Positions 16,729 to 25,825 are shown, counted from the stretch's first letter. The stretch: DNA of 64,000 bases from Agrobacterium tumefaciens (GCF_005221385.1 NZ_CP039903.1:930001-994000); one strand, 5' to 3'. Made by a program: numbers and translations. The notes: generated by a model from the letters alone, not told the origin.

Positions 16729-17574
16729 TCAGAACTGCTTCAGCACCGTTTTGACGGTAGCCGCGACAGCGAGTTCGTTGTCGCGCTCTTCCGCATTGCT
16801 GTCCTCTTCGTGCCAGGTGGCCGAGAGGCAGCCATAAGCGAAGGCATATTGCAGCAACACCCGTTCATCCCGCTGCAGCGCCCTGGAAAAAATCGCCGCC
16901 ATGGAGGCGATACGCGCCTCGCTGCGTGTCAGATCGAAGCGGTCGAGTGGATTGGAGAACATGTTCGCGACATCAAGCGCCGCATCGCCGATCAGGCCGG
17001 CCGGGTCGATGATGATCCAGCCGCGCCCGCTGCGCATGATGTTTTCGTGATGCAGATCGCCATGCAGTGGCTTCACATCCCGTTGCCGGTCAATCAGCTC
17101 CTGCGCCAGCGCGGCGGCGTCGACATAGATACTCTCCACGCCGTCGGTGCGATCCTGTTCGGCCTTGCGGAACAGGCTTTCGAAATAGAGAGGCAACGTC
17201 AGCAGGCTTGAGGGCGGGGGCTGCTGTGATGGCTGATGGTATTGGAGCAGAACATCGGCAGCAATTTGCGTGGTCGCGTCGTCGTCGCCGTCGCGGAACA
17301 ATACATCGCGCAACGTCTCCGCGCCGGCATGTTCCATCAGCAGAATATCATCGGAACGCTCAAGCAGCTCCACGCATCCGACACCCGCCCGCCACGCGAT
17401 GAAATCCGCACCGCGAAGGCTGTCCTCAAGCACTTTCTTTTTCAGGACTTTGGCGACGGCTGGAGAGCCGTCACCACGCGTTACCGCGTAGACCACCCCG
17501 GCCGGCGTGTCGGCAATCTGTTTTGCGGCCTCGATATTCCACGAGGCCGGAAAAGAGGGGATGGTTCCGCTCAT
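16729..17574 (-). CDS. APH(6)/streptomycin 6-kinase-like phosphotransferase
   Basis: A 281-residue protein with the protein-kinase-like aminoglycoside phosphotransferase fold. The catalytic Brenner-type motif is LHGDLHHENIM, with the metal-binding segment WIIIDPAGLIGDAALDVANM after it, as in the APH(6) streptomycin-kinase family. The ATP-binding N-lobe includes VAKVLKKKV. Chromosomal members are often annotated by similarity and may act on small metabolites instead of drugs, so resistance is not implied. It starts 10 bases after the end of argC on the same strand and could be part of one operon with it. Confidence 0.8.
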   Translation of the reverse strand: MSGTIPSFPASWNIEAAKQIADTPAGVVYAVTRGDGSPAVAKVLKKKVLEDSLRGADFIAWRAGVGCVELLERSDDILLMEHAGAETLRDVLFRDGDDDATTQIAADVLLQYHQPSQQPPPSSLLTLPLYFESLFRKAEQDRTDGVESIYVDAAALAQELIDRQRDVKPLHGDLHHENIMRSGRGWIIIDPAGLIGDAALDVANMFSNPLDRFDLTRSEARIASMAAIFSRALQRDERVLLQYAFAYGCLSATWHEEDSNAEERDNELAVAATVKTVLKQF

Positions 17575-17584
17575 GCAGAAAGCC

Positions 17585-18517
17585 TCATGCCGACAGCATC
17601 AGTTCCATGTTCTGCACGGCCGCGCCGGATGCGCCCTTGCCGAGGTTGTCGAGCAGCGCCACGAGATTGATGTGCTCGCCGCCCGGCGTGCCGAAGACGA
17701 AGAGCTTCATCGTGTCCTTGCCCGCCAGTTCCTCGGCATCGATGCGGGATAGCCCCTTGCTTTCGGCAAGCGGCACCACACTAACGATATCCTGGCCCGC
17801 ATAGTGGGCCGTGAGCGCGGCATGGACCGTCTCGATGCTCGTGCCTTCCTTGAGGTCGGCGGCAAACAGCGGCACCTGCACAATCATGCCCTGTGGGAAA
17901 CGTCCGACGGAAGGCGCAAACAGCGGTGCGCGGTCAAGCTGGCCGTGAATGGTCATTTCCGGCACATGCTTATGGGAGAGCGTCAGGCCATAGAGGAAAT
18001 TATTGGCGCTGATCGCGTCGTCGCGGCTCTGGTCTTCCATCTGCGCAATCATCTGCTTGCCGCCGCCGGTATAACCGGAGACCGCATTGACGCTGACCGG
18101 ATAACCATCGGGCAGGATGCCGGCAGCGCGCAGGGGACGGATGAGACCGATAGCGCCCGTCGGATAGCAACCCGGATTGGCGACGAAACGGGCAGAACGA
18201 ACCTTGTCGCCCTGCTCGCTGTCCATTTCGGCAAAACCGTAAGCCCAGTCCTTGTGGACGCGATAGGCGGTCGAGGTATCGATGATGCGGACATTGTTGT
18301 TGCCGGCCACCATCGAGACCGCTTCCCGGGAAGCGTCATCCGGCAGGCAGAGGATGGAAATGTCGGCGTTGTTGAGCATATCCTCGCGCATTGCGGCGTT
18401 GCGGCGCTCGGCTTCGGGAATGGACAGCAGGTCAATATCGCGGCGACCAGCAAGGCGCGTGCGGATCTGCAGACCCGTGGTGCCGTGTTCGCCATCGATG
18501 AAGATCTTCGCTGTCAT
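17585..18517 (-). CDS. argC: N-acetyl-gamma-glutamyl-phosphate reductase (type 2)
   Basis: A 310-residue enzyme of arginine biosynthesis that reduces N-acetyl-glutamyl phosphate to the semialdehyde with NADPH. The N-terminal dinucleotide-binding start reads [19 protein letters not shown], and the catalytic cysteine is Cys117 in NPGCYPTGA. The length (about 310 rather than 345) and the GEHGTTG motif mark the type 2 class common in proteobacteria. The ATG at 18517 has AAGGAC upstream; the frame extends seven codons further to 18538. It lies about 70 bases downstream of the agmatinase gene in the same direction. Confidence 0.95.
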   Translation of the reverse strand: MTAKIFIDGEHGTTGLQIRTRLAGRRDIDLLSIPEAERRNAAMREDMLNNADISILCLPDDASREAVSMVAGNNNVRIIDTSTAYRVHKDWAYGFAEMDSEQGDKVRSARFVANPGCYPTGAIGLIRPLRAAGILPDGYPVSVNAVSGYTGGGKQMIAQMEDQSRDDAISANNFLYGLTLSHKHVPEMTIHGQLDRAPLFAPSVGRFPQGMIVQVPLFAADLKEGTSIETVHAALTAHYAGQDIVSVVPLAESKGLSRIDAEELAGKDTMKLFVFGTPGGEHINLVALLDNLGKGASGAAVQNMELMLSA

Positions 18518-18587
18518 GTCCTTGTCCTGACTTTTCAAAGGGTTGTAAGGGTATTCGGAATCATTTTTCTAAGTTGTGGCCGCGTTG

Positions 18588-19541
18588 TCAGCCAGCCTTG
18601 GCCAGCCGTTCGGCACGCAGGCCAAGCATATACATTGCAACGGTGGCTCCGGCAATGGCGGTAATATCGGCATGGTCATAAGCGGGCGCTACCTCCACGA
18701 CATCCGAGCCGCGAATATCGAGCTGGCCAAGCCCGCGCAGAACGGAGAGAATCTTGGCGCTAGTCGGCCCCCCGGCCACCGGCGTGCCTGTTCCGGGCGC
18801 GAAGGCCGGGTCGAGGCAATCGATGTCAAAGGTGAGATAGGCAGGCATGCCGGCCGTATGCTTGACGATCAGCGAGGCGATGTCGCTCGCCCGCATCTCC
18901 TCCACCTCGTAACCGTGGAGAATGCGAATGCCGAAATCGTCAGGGGCATGGGTGCGAATGCCGATCTGGATCGAGCGGTCGGCATCGATCAAGCCGTCAC
19001 GAACGGCGCGGGCCACGAAGGAGCCGTGATCGATCCGCTTGCCGTCATCGAACCAGGTATCCTGATGTGCATCGAACTGCACCAAAGCTAACGGCCCATG
19101 CTTGGCCACATGCGCCTTCAAAAGCGGCCAGGTAATGAAGTGGTCGCCTCCGAGCGTCAGCAGATAATCCGTCTTGGAGATAATCCTGCGTGCTTCTTTT
19201 TCGATCGTATCAGGCGTCTTCCAGTGGTTGCCGTAGTCGAGCAGGCAGTCGCCATAATCGACGGTCGGCATATGGGCGAAGAGATCGCGCGCGAAGGGAT
19301 ATTGCGGATCGTTATCGAAAATCGCCGAGGCCCGGCGGATGGCCTGCGGCCCGAAGCGTGCACCCGGCCGGTTGGATGTCGCCGCATCGAAGGGAATGCC
19401 CCAGATGGCTGTCGATACGCCCTTGAGGGTCTTGGTATATTTGCGCCGCATGAAGGAGAGGACACCCGCATGGGTCGGATCGGTCGCAGCCGATGTCAGC
19501 GTGGTTGCGGTAAAGGCATGGTCGATGGTTTTGGATGGCAT
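18588..19541 (-). CDS. speB: Agmatinase (ureohydrolase family)
   Basis: A 317-residue manganese enzyme that would hydrolyse agmatine to putrescine and urea. All ureohydrolase metal ligands are visible: GGDH (His134), FDAHQD (Asp157, His159, Asp161) and FDIDCLDP (Asp239, Asp241), with the substrate-contact region THAP and GTGTPVAGG. Specificity for agmatine over arginine or guanidino compounds is the family default and not proved. Its ATG overlaps the stop of the antitoxin gene (TAATG), with GGAAAAG inside the antitoxin end as Shine-Dalgarno, so it is translationally coupled to the toxin-antitoxin pair and probably cotranscribed. Confidence 0.9.
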   Translation of the reverse strand: MPSKTIDHAFTATTLTSAATDPTHAGVLSFMRRKYTKTLKGVSTAIWGIPFDAATSNRPGARFGPQAIRRASAIFDNDPQYPFARDLFAHMPTVDYGDCLLDYGNHWKTPDTIEKEARRIISKTDYLLTLGGDHFITWPLLKAHVAKHGPLALVQFDAHQDTWFDDGKRIDHGSFVARAVRDGLIDADRSIQIGIRTHAPDDFGIRILHGYEVEEMRASDIASLIVKHTAGMPAYLTFDIDCLDPAFAPGTGTPVAGGPTSAKILSVLRGLGQLDIRGSDVVEVAPAYDHADITAIAGATVAMYMLGLRAERLAKAG

Positions 19542-19873
19542 TACTTTTCCGCCTTTTCAGCAAGATCGGCGAAATTGCGAATTTTGATCGCGCGGCCGTT
19601 GAAGCGGGCGACGATTTCCAGTTCGCCGCCCATCGCCTCGATAAACCGGCGCAGCGTCCCGACATACATATCGGCCCTTTTTTCCAGCTTGGCGACCGAG
19701 CTTTGGCCAATATCCAGCGCCTGTGCTATTTCGTCCTGCGAGAGCTTCAGCGCCCTGCGAACATCTGCAAGGTCCATTTCCTCTTCCAGACGAATTGCTT
19801 CGGCTTTTGATTTAACGCGCGCATCATCCGACATCCGGTCGCGCAATTGCGCGAAACTGTGTCTACCGCTCAT
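19541..19873 (-). CDS. XRE-family antitoxin (HigA-like)
   Basis: A 110-residue DNA-binding antitoxin. The helix-turn-helix covers about residues 37-72 (LKLSQDEIAQALDIGQSSVA, then KLEKRADMYVGTLRRFIEAM), followed by a beta-hairpin (GGELEIVARFNGRAIKI) typical of HigA/XRE partners. The N-terminus is helical and charged. The ATG at 19873 lies inside the toxin's last codons (11-base overlap) with a GAGCAG Shine-Dalgarno; the start at 19891 is less good. It should neutralise the toxin and repress the pair's promoter, where a palindrome lies at 20239-20256. It also overlaps the agmatinase start. Confidence 0.85.
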   Translation of the reverse strand: MSGRHSFAQLRDRMSDDARVKSKAEAIRLEEEMDLADVRRALKLSQDEIAQALDIGQSSVAKLEKRADMYVGTLRRFIEAMGGELEIVARFNGRAIKIRNFADLAEKAEK

Positions 19874-20228
19874 GGTGCTGCTCCTTTTCAAGCTCCGTCA
19901 GATGCTCGTCATAAAGTGTATCGGCAATCGGTATCATGCGGTCATAGAACCGTTTGTCACCCGTCTTGTCGCCGCCGATCAGCAGGATCGCCATTCGGCG
20001 CGGATCGAAGGCGTAAAATATCCGCAGCGGTTTTCCTTCGCTTTGGATACGTAATTCCCGCATATGCGCGTGCCGTGATCCATGAATGCCACTCGAATAG
20101 GGAAACGGCAGGCGAGGGCCGCACTCCTCCAGTTTCTGAACATAGGCGTCGATACTGATGTGCTCGCTTTCCTCAAGCGTTTCCCACCATGCTCCGAATT
20201 CATTCGTATACTCGACAACATAGCTCAT
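19863..20228 (-). CDS. RelE/HigB-type toxin (Gp49-like)
   Basis: A 121-residue type II toxin of the Gp49/HigB subgroup of the RelE superfamily. It begins MSYVVEYTNEFGAWWETLEE and carries the family blocks LRIQSEGKPLRIFYAFDPRR and LLIGGDKTGDKRFYDRMIPI, with a helical C-terminus. The family cleaves mRNA on the ribosome. Toxin-first gene order fits HigBA-type modules. It is the first gene of a likely operon with its antitoxin and the agmatinase gene. Activity of this particular copy is not shown by sequence alone, but no disrupting change is seen. Confidence 0.85.
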   Translation of the reverse strand: MSYVVEYTNEFGAWWETLEESEHISIDAYVQKLEECGPRLPFPYSSGIHGSRHAHMRELRIQSEGKPLRIFYAFDPRRMAILLIGGDKTGDKRFYDRMIPIADTLYDEHLTELEKEQHHER

Positions 20229-20238
20229 GCGGCAATAT

Positions 20239-20256
20239 TATTCCCTTGAGGGAATA
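20239..20256. promoter_or_regulatory. Palindromic operator of the toxin-antitoxin operon
   Basis: A perfect palindrome TATTCCCTTGAGGGAATA whose 3' end lies 11 bases upstream of the toxin ATG. Its place between promoter and start, and the XRE-type antitoxin, suggest autoregulation by the antitoxin or the complex. Binding is inferred. Confidence 0.55.
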
Positions 20257-20280
20257 TTTCAAGATGCAGCTGATCGCCAA

Positions 20281-20310
20281 AATAAAAAAAGGCGGAGCCG
20301 AAGCCCCGCC
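20281..20310 (-). terminator. rpsI terminator with UUCG tetraloop
   Basis: On the minus strand the stem GGCGGGGC/GCTCCGCC closes a TTCG tetraloop (a hyperstable C-UUCG-G hairpin) and is followed by seven T residues and TATTTT. It lies about 28 bases past the rpsI stop. Confidence 0.85.
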
Positions 20311-20337
20311 TTTCGAAGGTATTGTACCAGTAAGCGA

Positions 20338-20805
20338 TTAGCGCTTCGAGAACTGGAACGAACGGCGGGCCTTGGCCTTACCGTACTTCTTACGCTCGAC
20401 GACGCGGCTGTCGCGGGTCAGGAAGCCACCCTTCTTCAGAACGGAGCGCAGGCCCGGTTCGAAGTAGGTGAGGGCCTTGGACAGACCGTGACGAACGGCA
20501 CCGGCCTGACCGGACAGACCACCACCGGCAACGGTGGCGATGATGTCGAACTGACCTGCGCGGGCAGCGGCGACGATCGGCTGCTGAAGGATCATCTGCA
20601 GAACCGGACGTGCGAAATACGCGGTGAAATCGCGGCCGTTGATGATGATCTTGCCAGAACCGGCCTTCACCCATACGCGGGCTACGGCGTTCTTGCGCTT
20701 GCCGGTCGCGTAGGAGCGGCCGAGGGTATCAACCTTGCGGACGTGCACGGGAGCCGAAGCTTCCGATGCCGGGGCGAGGTCTTTCAGAGAGGAAAGATCG
20801 GCCAT
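20338..20805 (-). CDS. rpsI: 30S ribosomal protein S9
   Basis: A 155-residue ribosomal protein. It has the canonical core [20 protein letters not shown], the block [20 protein letters not shown], and the basic C-terminal tail ending in [11 protein letters not shown] that reaches the P-site tRNA. The alphaproteobacterial N-terminal extension (about 25 residues) is present. Its ATG is two bases past the rplM stop, the conserved rplM-rpsI operon. Confidence 0.98.
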   Translation of the reverse strand: MADLSSLKDLAPASEASAPVHVRKVDTLGRSYATGKRKNAVARVWVKAGSGKIIINGRDFTAYFARPVLQMILQQPIVAAARAGQFDIIATVAGGGLSGQAGAVRHGLSKALTYFEPGLRSVLKKGGFLTRDSRVVERKKYGKAKARRSFQFSKR

Positions 20806-20807
20806 TA

Positions 20808-21272
20808 TCAGGCGCTCCTTACGTTCTTCTTGTTAAGCGCGGCCACATCGAGAACGGTGGGCTGCTGTGCTTCGTGCGGATGGTTCGAGCCGGCGTAAAC
20901 GCGCAGGTTCTTCATCTGGCGACGGCCGAGCGGGCCGCGCGGGATCATGCGCTCGATAGCCTTTTCAACGACGCGCTCCGGGAAGCGGCCTTCGATGATC
21001 TGGCGAGCGGTGCGCTCCTTGATGCCACCCGGATGACCGGTGTGCCAGTAGTACTTCTTGTCGGAGTACTTGTTGCCGGTGAAGGCAATCTTTTCCGCGT
21101 TGATGACGATGACATTGTCGCCATCATCGACGTGGGGTGTGTAGGTGGCCTTGTGCTTGCCGCGCAGGCGGGTTGCAACGATGGTGGCGAGGCGACCAAC
21201 AACGAGGCCTTCGGCGTCGATGATGACCCACTTCTTCTCCACCTCAGCAGGCTTCTGAACGAAAGTAGACAT
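20808..21272 (-). CDS. rplM: 50S ribosomal protein L13
   Basis: A 154-residue ribosomal protein starting [20 protein letters not shown], with the conserved blocks [20 protein letters not shown] and [20 protein letters not shown]. The start at 21272 fits the family length. First gene of the rplM-rpsI operon. Upstream 21273-21500 should hold the promoter; it is AT-rich but no exact site is assigned. Confidence 0.98.
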   Translation of the reverse strand: MSTFVQKPAEVEKKWVIIDAEGLVVGRLATIVATRLRGKHKATYTPHVDDGDNVIVINAEKIAFTGNKYSDKKYYWHTGHPGGIKERTARQIIEGRFPERVVEKAIERMIPRGPLGRRQMKNLRVYAGSNHPHEAQQPTVLDVAALNKKNVRSA

Positions 21273-21522
21273 GGATTTCACTTTCTAACGTGGACCCGTC
21301 ATCCTCTTCATGAAAGAGATACGGGCGTTTCTTGTTGCTTGGTTTGGTTGCCCTGTGGGTAACCGCAAATGACCCTATTCCGGCTGGAATCCGATCTGGC
21401 GCGCTTATACGGTGCGACGGGGAAAGCGTCAATATGACGTTTTTTGAAGACCTTAAAAATAATCAAGTAAAAACAACGACTTATTTATGTGGTAATATTT
21501 TACCCCATAAAATTGGCCCGTT

Positions 21523-22359
21523 TTAGCCCAGTCTCATGACCAGAACGCCTGCTGCTATGATGCCGCCGGCGAGATAACGCCAGATGCTGGCGCGTTCTTT
21601 CAGGATCACGACGGAGATGACAAGCGCAAACAGGATGGAGGTTTCCCGAAGTGCTGCGACGACAGCGACGGGGGCCTTGGTCATGGCATAAAGCGCCAAT
21701 CCGTAGGAGAGGATGGAGCCGCCACCGCCGATCAGGCCGCGCCACCAGTTGCGCCGCACATGCGCCGCGACGGCGCTTGCCCCGCGTTGGTAAAAGGCGA
21801 AACCGAAAAGCAGCACGGGCGGTAGCAGCGACATCCACAGCGTATAGGAAATCGCATTGCCCGAAAGCCTTGCGCCGACACCGTCGACGAAGGTGTAGGA
21901 GGCGATGACGAAGGCATTGATGAGCGCAAGGATGATCGCTTTTCCGCCGCCACGCCGCGCCTCGAAGGCGAGCGTCAGGATGCCGGCGGAAATGATGGCT
22001 ATCCCGGCAAGCGCCAGCGGGCTCAGGACCTCGCTCAGGAAAAGGCTGCTCGTCGCCGCGACGATCAAGGGCGCCACACCGCGCATGACGGGATAAACGA
22101 GGCCGATATCGCCGATCGTATAGGCGGCAGCGACAAGGCGGAAATAGGCAAATTGCAGAATGGCCGAAGCGAAGAGGAATGGAATGGCGACAGGAGCCGG
22201 AAACGGCAGGAAGGGCAGAAAGGGCAGGGAGCAAGCGGCAGCACCCGCCGCAATCAGTGAGGCGTCAAGTGACTTGTCTGAGCCGGATTTGACCAGCGCA
22301 TTCCATCCGGCATGCAGGATCGCACCCAGGAGAACCAGAAGAAGAATGTCGATTGTCAC
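21523..22359 (-). CDS. EamA-family (DMT) membrane transporter
   Basis: A 278-residue inner-membrane protein of the drug/metabolite transporter superfamily with about ten predicted helices in two EamA repeats. It begins TIDILLLVLLGAILHAGWNA after a probable GTG start at 22359. A conserved helix-end block (YPVMRGVAPLIVA) and a second repeat ending ILKERASIWRYLAGGIIAAG are visible. The frame extends upstream to 22425, but that part contains many charged residues and is unlikely to be translated. Substrate unknown; members export amino acids or other metabolites. Confidence 0.8.
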   Translation of the reverse strand: MTIDILLLVLLGAILHAGWNALVKSGSDKSLDASLIAAGAAACSLPFLPFLPFPAPVAIPFLFASAILQFAYFRLVAAAYTIGDIGLVYPVMRGVAPLIVAATSSLFLSEVLSPLALAGIAIISAGILTLAFEARRGGGKAIILALINAFVIASYTFVDGVGARLSGNAISYTLWMSLLPPVLLFGFAFYQRGASAVAAHVRRNWWRGLIGGGGSILSYGLALYAMTKAPVAVVAALRETSILFALVISVVILKERASIWRYLAGGIIAAGVLVMRLG

Positions 22360-23286
22360 AATAGAGACTCGCTCGCGGGCTACTTTGCGAAACCTATAGC
22401 ATGGGGTTTGACGACCGAAATCCATTTTCGATGGAGGCCGCGAGGCGTTGTGGGCGCTTTGTGATCATTTGAAAACGATTGCGGGTTTCGTCTGATCATC
22501 CGTGCAAATATGCGGCCCTTCCGCCGATAATGACGCGCGTCAAATTTCGGGTTTGTGCATGTCGCGGTACCTCCTGCTTCGGGGGCAACGTCGCTTTGCT
22601 CATGATTTCATCCGCGGGACGGGCATGCCGGCTCCGGATGCAAGGCTCTGGTCACGCCGGAGCTTGCGTGGTTTCTAAAAAATCAGGGCTATTTAAGCGG
22701 ATATTTGGGTTTCATTCGCATTTCTGGCGGCGTGGATGAGGCTATCAATTTCAGCACCGGTTTCTTTCATTATTCTGAAAATAAATTTCATATCCGTGTA
22801 AAATAGCAAGCTGTAACGTTGTAGATTTGCAGATAGATTGATTTACAGAATAACTTTCTGAAAATTAGTCAACTCTAATTCATCGGTGAACGGAATGAAA
22901 ACAAACAGGAGACGAATGGCGCATAAAATGCACGTTAATGGTGTTTTGACCGGCATTCCTTCGCGTAAGAGCCCTTTTGAAAACTGGATGAAAATACTCA
23001 ATACCAGCTTATGCAGGGTGCTTTCGTGAAATCATTTTGCGTGAATGAAATGGCCGATATCGAGCGAAGAAAGGGCCACTTTCACGGGTTTTAGAGCCAG
23101 CAGGGGTTCAAGAAAGCGATGATGCGTCCTAAATGACAATAAAAGCAAGGGACAAAAGCAAGTACCGGTGGTGTGCAGATGTAGCTGTGGATTTATGCAG
23201 GAAACGCGATACTCGCGCTGATCTCTCAGAAGGGGTGCCTGCCAGCATCTCTCAAACTGCGAGATGCGCCAAAGGGACAAGTTGAC
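22360..23286. other. Long AT-rich intergenic region
   Basis: About 927 bases without a supported gene. The stretch 22740-23030 is visibly AT-rich compared with the surrounding genome. A 37-codon ORF (ATG 22916, stop at 23029) has AGGAG upstream but no recognisable features, and is kept only as a possibility. The flanking genes are divergent, so promoters in both directions are expected. Confidence 0.4.
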
Positions 23287-23721
23287 ATGCAGCATGATAC
23301 TTATGAACCGGACTATCTCAGAAAAATCCTGACCGATGTCAGGACCATCGCCCTGCTCGGCGCCTCACCCAATCCGGAGCGGCCGAGCCATGGCGTCATG
23401 CGTTTTTTGCTGTCGAAGGGCTACCGCGTGTTTCCGGTCAATCCCGGTCAGGCGGGCAAGGAGATACTGGGGCAGAAGGTCTATGCCCGGCTTGCCGATA
23501 TTCCCGAACCCGTGGACATGGTCGATGTCTTCAGGGCACCCGAATATCTCTCAGTGATCGTCGAGGAGGCGATATTGCTGCCGCAGCGCCCGAAAGTGAT
23601 CTGGGGCCAGTTATCCGTGCGCGATGACAATGCCGCCGCTAAGGCGGAGGCCTATGGCATGTCCGTAGTGATGGACCGTTGCCCCGCAATTGAGTATCCG
23701 CGTCTCAATATTGTGCGATAG
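23287..23721 (+). CDS. CoA-binding protein (YccU-like)
   Basis: A 144-residue Rossmann-fold protein of the CoA_binding_2 family. It has RTIALLGASPNPERPSHGVM near residue 20 (dinucleotide-type loop), RVFPVNPGQAGKEILGQKVY and the C-terminal end MDRCPAIEYPRLNI. Members bind CoA or acyl-CoA, but no enzyme activity is established. An AAGGGA Shine-Dalgarno is present. The stop is 73 bases before the sulfhydrylase gene, so this region also carries that gene's structured leader. Confidence 0.85.
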   Translation: MQHDTYEPDYLRKILTDVRTIALLGASPNPERPSHGVMRFLLSKGYRVFPVNPGQAGKEILGQKVYARLADIPEPVDMVDVFRAPEYLSVIVEEAILLPQRPKVIWGQLSVRDDNAAAKAEAYGMSVVMDRCPAIEYPRLNIVR

Positions 23722-23739
23722 TTGGTACAGATCGGACTT

Positions 23740-23787
23740 ATCATTTTGCCGCAAGGCATTATGATCCCTCCAAAATTCCATTGGAGG
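23740..23787 (+). promoter_or_regulatory. Structured leader with SD-sequestering hairpin
   Basis: Two consecutive hairpins lie between the CoA-binding gene and the sulfhydrylase gene. The first is ATCAT-TT-TGCC closed by a GCAA tetraloop and matched by GGCA-TT-ATGAT (23740-23765). The second is a perfect seven-base stem CCTCCAA/TTGGAGG (23767-23787) that contains the ribosome binding site GGAGG of the next gene. The layout is that of a cis-acting RNA switch on methionine metabolism. The conserved core of SAM-II is not recognised, so class and ligand are unknown. Confidence 0.5.
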
Positions 23788-23794
23788 AAATATC

Positions 23795-25078
23795 ATGTCG
23801 AGCAGCAATCCCGGTTTTTCAACGCTGGCCGTCCATGCGGGGGCACAGCCAGATCCGACCACCGGCGCACGCGCGACGCCCATCTACCAGACGACCGCTT
23901 ATGCTTTCCGTGATGCCGATCATGCTGCCGCGCTGTTCGGGCTGAAGGAATTCGGCAATATCTATACCCGCATCATGAACCCCACCCAGGCGGTTCTGGA
24001 GGAGCGTGTCGCAGCGCTCGAAGGCGGCACGGCGGCGCTCGCTGTCGCATCCGGCCACGCTGCGCAATTGCTGGTCTTCCACACGCTGCTGCAGCACGGC
24101 GACAATTTCGTCGCCGCCCGCCAGCTTTATGGCGGCTCCATCAACCAGTTCGGCCACGCCTTCAAGGGGTTCGACTGGCAGGTGCGCTGGGCCGATGCCA
24201 CTGATCCGGCCAGTTTCGAGCGGCAGATCGACGAGCGCACCCGCGCCGTCTTCATCGAAAGCCTCGCCAACCCCGGCGGCACCTTCGTGGATATCGCTGC
24301 AATTGCCGAGATTGCCCACCGCCACGGCCTGCCGCTCATCGTCGACAACACCATGGCAAGCCCCTATCTGCTGCGGCCGCTGGAACATGGCGCGGATATC
24401 GTGCTGCATTCACTGACGAAATTCCTGGGCGGCCACGGCAATTCCATGGGCGGCATCATCGTCGATGGCGGCACGTTCGACTGGTCGGCGACGGACAGAT
24501 ATCCGGCGCTGTCGCAGCCCCGGCCCGAATATTCGGGCGTCGTGCTGCACCAGACCTTCGGCAATTTCGCTTTTGCCATTGCCTGCCGTGTGCTTGGTCT
24601 GCGTGACCTTGGCCCGGCCATCTCGCCCTTCAACGCCTTCCTCATTCTCACCGGCATAGAAACCCTGCCGCTGCGCGTTCAGCGCCATTCCGACAATGCG
24701 CTCGCCGTCGCCAAATGGCTGAAGGCGCATCCGAAAGTTGGCTGGGTGCATTATGCCGGGCTGGAGGAGAGTGACAACTACGCCATCCAGCAGCATTATT
24801 CGCCAAAGGGGGCGGGTTCGGTCTTCACCTTCGGCGTCAAGGGCGGTTATGCCGCTGGCAAAGCGCTGGTGGAAGGGCTGCAGCTTTTCTCGCATCTCGC
24901 CAATATCGGCGATACGCGCTCGCTCGTCATCCATCCGGCCTCCACCACCCATGCGCAGCTGACGCCGGAACAGCAGACGGCGGCCGGCGCCGGGCCGGAT
25001 GTGGTGCGCCTGTCCATCGGTATCGAGGATGTCAAGGACATCATCGCCGATCTCGAACAATCGCTTGCGAAAATCTGA
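23795..25078 (+). CDS. O-acetylhomoserine sulfhydrylase (PLP enzyme)
   Basis: A 427-residue cystathionine-gamma-synthase-family PLP enzyme that would make homocysteine (or methionine) from O-acetylhomoserine and sulfide or methanethiol. The PLP lysine is Lys209 in [11 protein letters not shown]; the upstream phosphate/PLP contacts [20 protein letters not shown] and [17 protein letters not shown] are intact. The length of about 430 with the long C-terminal domain ([16 protein letters not shown]) is the MetY/OAHS class. The ATG has GGAGG seven bases upstream, inside a hairpin. Symbols metY and metZ are both used for this group, so none is given. Confidence 0.9.
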   Translation: MSSSNPGFSTLAVHAGAQPDPTTGARATPIYQTTAYAFRDADHAAALFGLKEFGNIYTRIMNPTQAVLEERVAALEGGTAALAVASGHAAQLLVFHTLLQHGDNFVAARQLYGGSINQFGHAFKGFDWQVRWADATDPASFERQIDERTRAVFIESLANPGGTFVDIAAIAEIAHRHGLPLIVDNTMASPYLLRPLEHGADIVLHSLTKFLGGHGNSMGGIIVDGGTFDWSATDRYPALSQPRPEYSGVVLHQTFGNFAFAIACRVLGLRDLGPAISPFNAFLILTGIETLPLRVQRHSDNALAVAKWLKAHPKVGWVHYAGLEESDNYAIQQHYSPKGAGSVFTFGVKGGYAAGKALVEGLQLFSHLANIGDTRSLVIHPASTTHAQLTPEQQTAAGAGPDVVRLSIGIEDVKDIIADLEQSLAKI

Positions 25079-25092
25079 GAGGGCGGCCCGCC

Positions 25093-25434
25093 ATGACGAA
25101 CTTGCTGACATTTGATGTTTCGGTCGAAGCGGAGCATGGCGCGCCTGCGCCGGAACGGCTGATTTTCGGTGACCCCAGATTTACCACCTGGAATCTGGAG
25201 GAAGCGCCGGGCGGCATCTATGCGGGCATCTGGCAATCCACGCCCGGCAAATGGCGGGTGGTCTATGATGAATGGGAATATTTCAACATTCTTGAAGGCC
25301 ATTCCATCCTGACGGAAGATGGTGGCGCGCCGCGCCACCTGAAGCCGGGCGACCGGCTCGTCCTGCAGCCCGGCTTTACAGGCACCTGGGAGGTCGTGGA
25401 AACGACAAGGAAGGATTACGTCATCCGGCTTTGA
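25093..25434 (+). CDS. Cupin-domain protein
   Basis: A 113-residue small beta-barrel protein of the cupin_3 type (related to ureidoglycine aminohydrolase cupins). It shows FNILEGHSILTEDGGAPRHL and LKPGDRLVLQPGFTGTWEVV, the two cupin motif regions, but the classical double-His motif is reduced (H of EGHS only). It lies 14 bases after the sulfhydrylase stop, with GAGGG upstream, and is likely cotranscribed with it. Function unknown. Confidence 0.8.
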   Translation: MTNLLTFDVSVEAEHGAPAPERLIFGDPRFTTWNLEEAPGGIYAGIWQSTPGKWRVVYDEWEYFNILEGHSILTEDGGAPRHLKPGDRLVLQPGFTGTWEVVETTRKDYVIRL

Positions 25435-25454
25435 TAGCGGGCTACCGCCGCGCT

Positions 25455-25769
25455 TTACAGCCGGTCGAAGGATATAATCGACCGCATAAGCCCCGGAAAA
25501 CGTGCTTCCAGATCATCGTGGCGCATGACGTTGATATTCTCGACGCCCTGTTTGTGTGTGCGTATTATTCCTGCTTCGCGCAGGATACGCAGGTGGTTGG
25601 AAAGCGTGGACCGTGGCATATCCGGGCAGGGTGCTGCACAAGCGCAATTCTGCCCGGCTTCCACTTCCCACAATTTCCGAACGATACCCATGCGGGCGGG
25701 GTCGCCGAGTGCGGCCAGCATGGCGGTGAGCGATATGTCTTCGCGGGCGGGATGAAAAAACTGAACCAT
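25455..25769 (-). CDS. ArsR-family transcriptional regulator
   Basis: A 104-residue winged helix-turn-helix repressor of the ArsR/SmtB family. It contains ALGDPARMGIVRKLWEVE at the N-terminus and the recognition helix in MPRSTLSNHLRILREAGIIR near residues 50-70, with a cysteine cluster (CACAAPC) between them that could sense a metal or redox signal. It is divergent from the SDR gene at 25872 and may regulate it; a palindrome (25826-25844) lies between them. Inducer unknown. Confidence 0.85.
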   Translation of the reverse strand: MVQFFHPAREDISLTAMLAALGDPARMGIVRKLWEVEAGQNCACAAPCPDMPRSTLSNHLRILREAGIIRTHKQGVENINVMRHDDLEARFPGLMRSIISFDRL

Positions 25770-25825
25770 ATAACGGCTCTAGCATAAGGCTTGACAGGCT
25801 TCAATATTTCAATAAAACCGAAATA

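Noticed and set aside
16729..17574. Reading the phosphotransferase as an antibiotic-resistance gene
   Set aside because: Chromosomal family members are common and the sequence alone does not show drug specificity; no mobile context.
22916..23029. 37-codon ORF with AGGAG upstream in the AT-rich gap
   Set aside because: Peptide shows no membrane span or motif; kept only as a possibility inside the intergenic entry.
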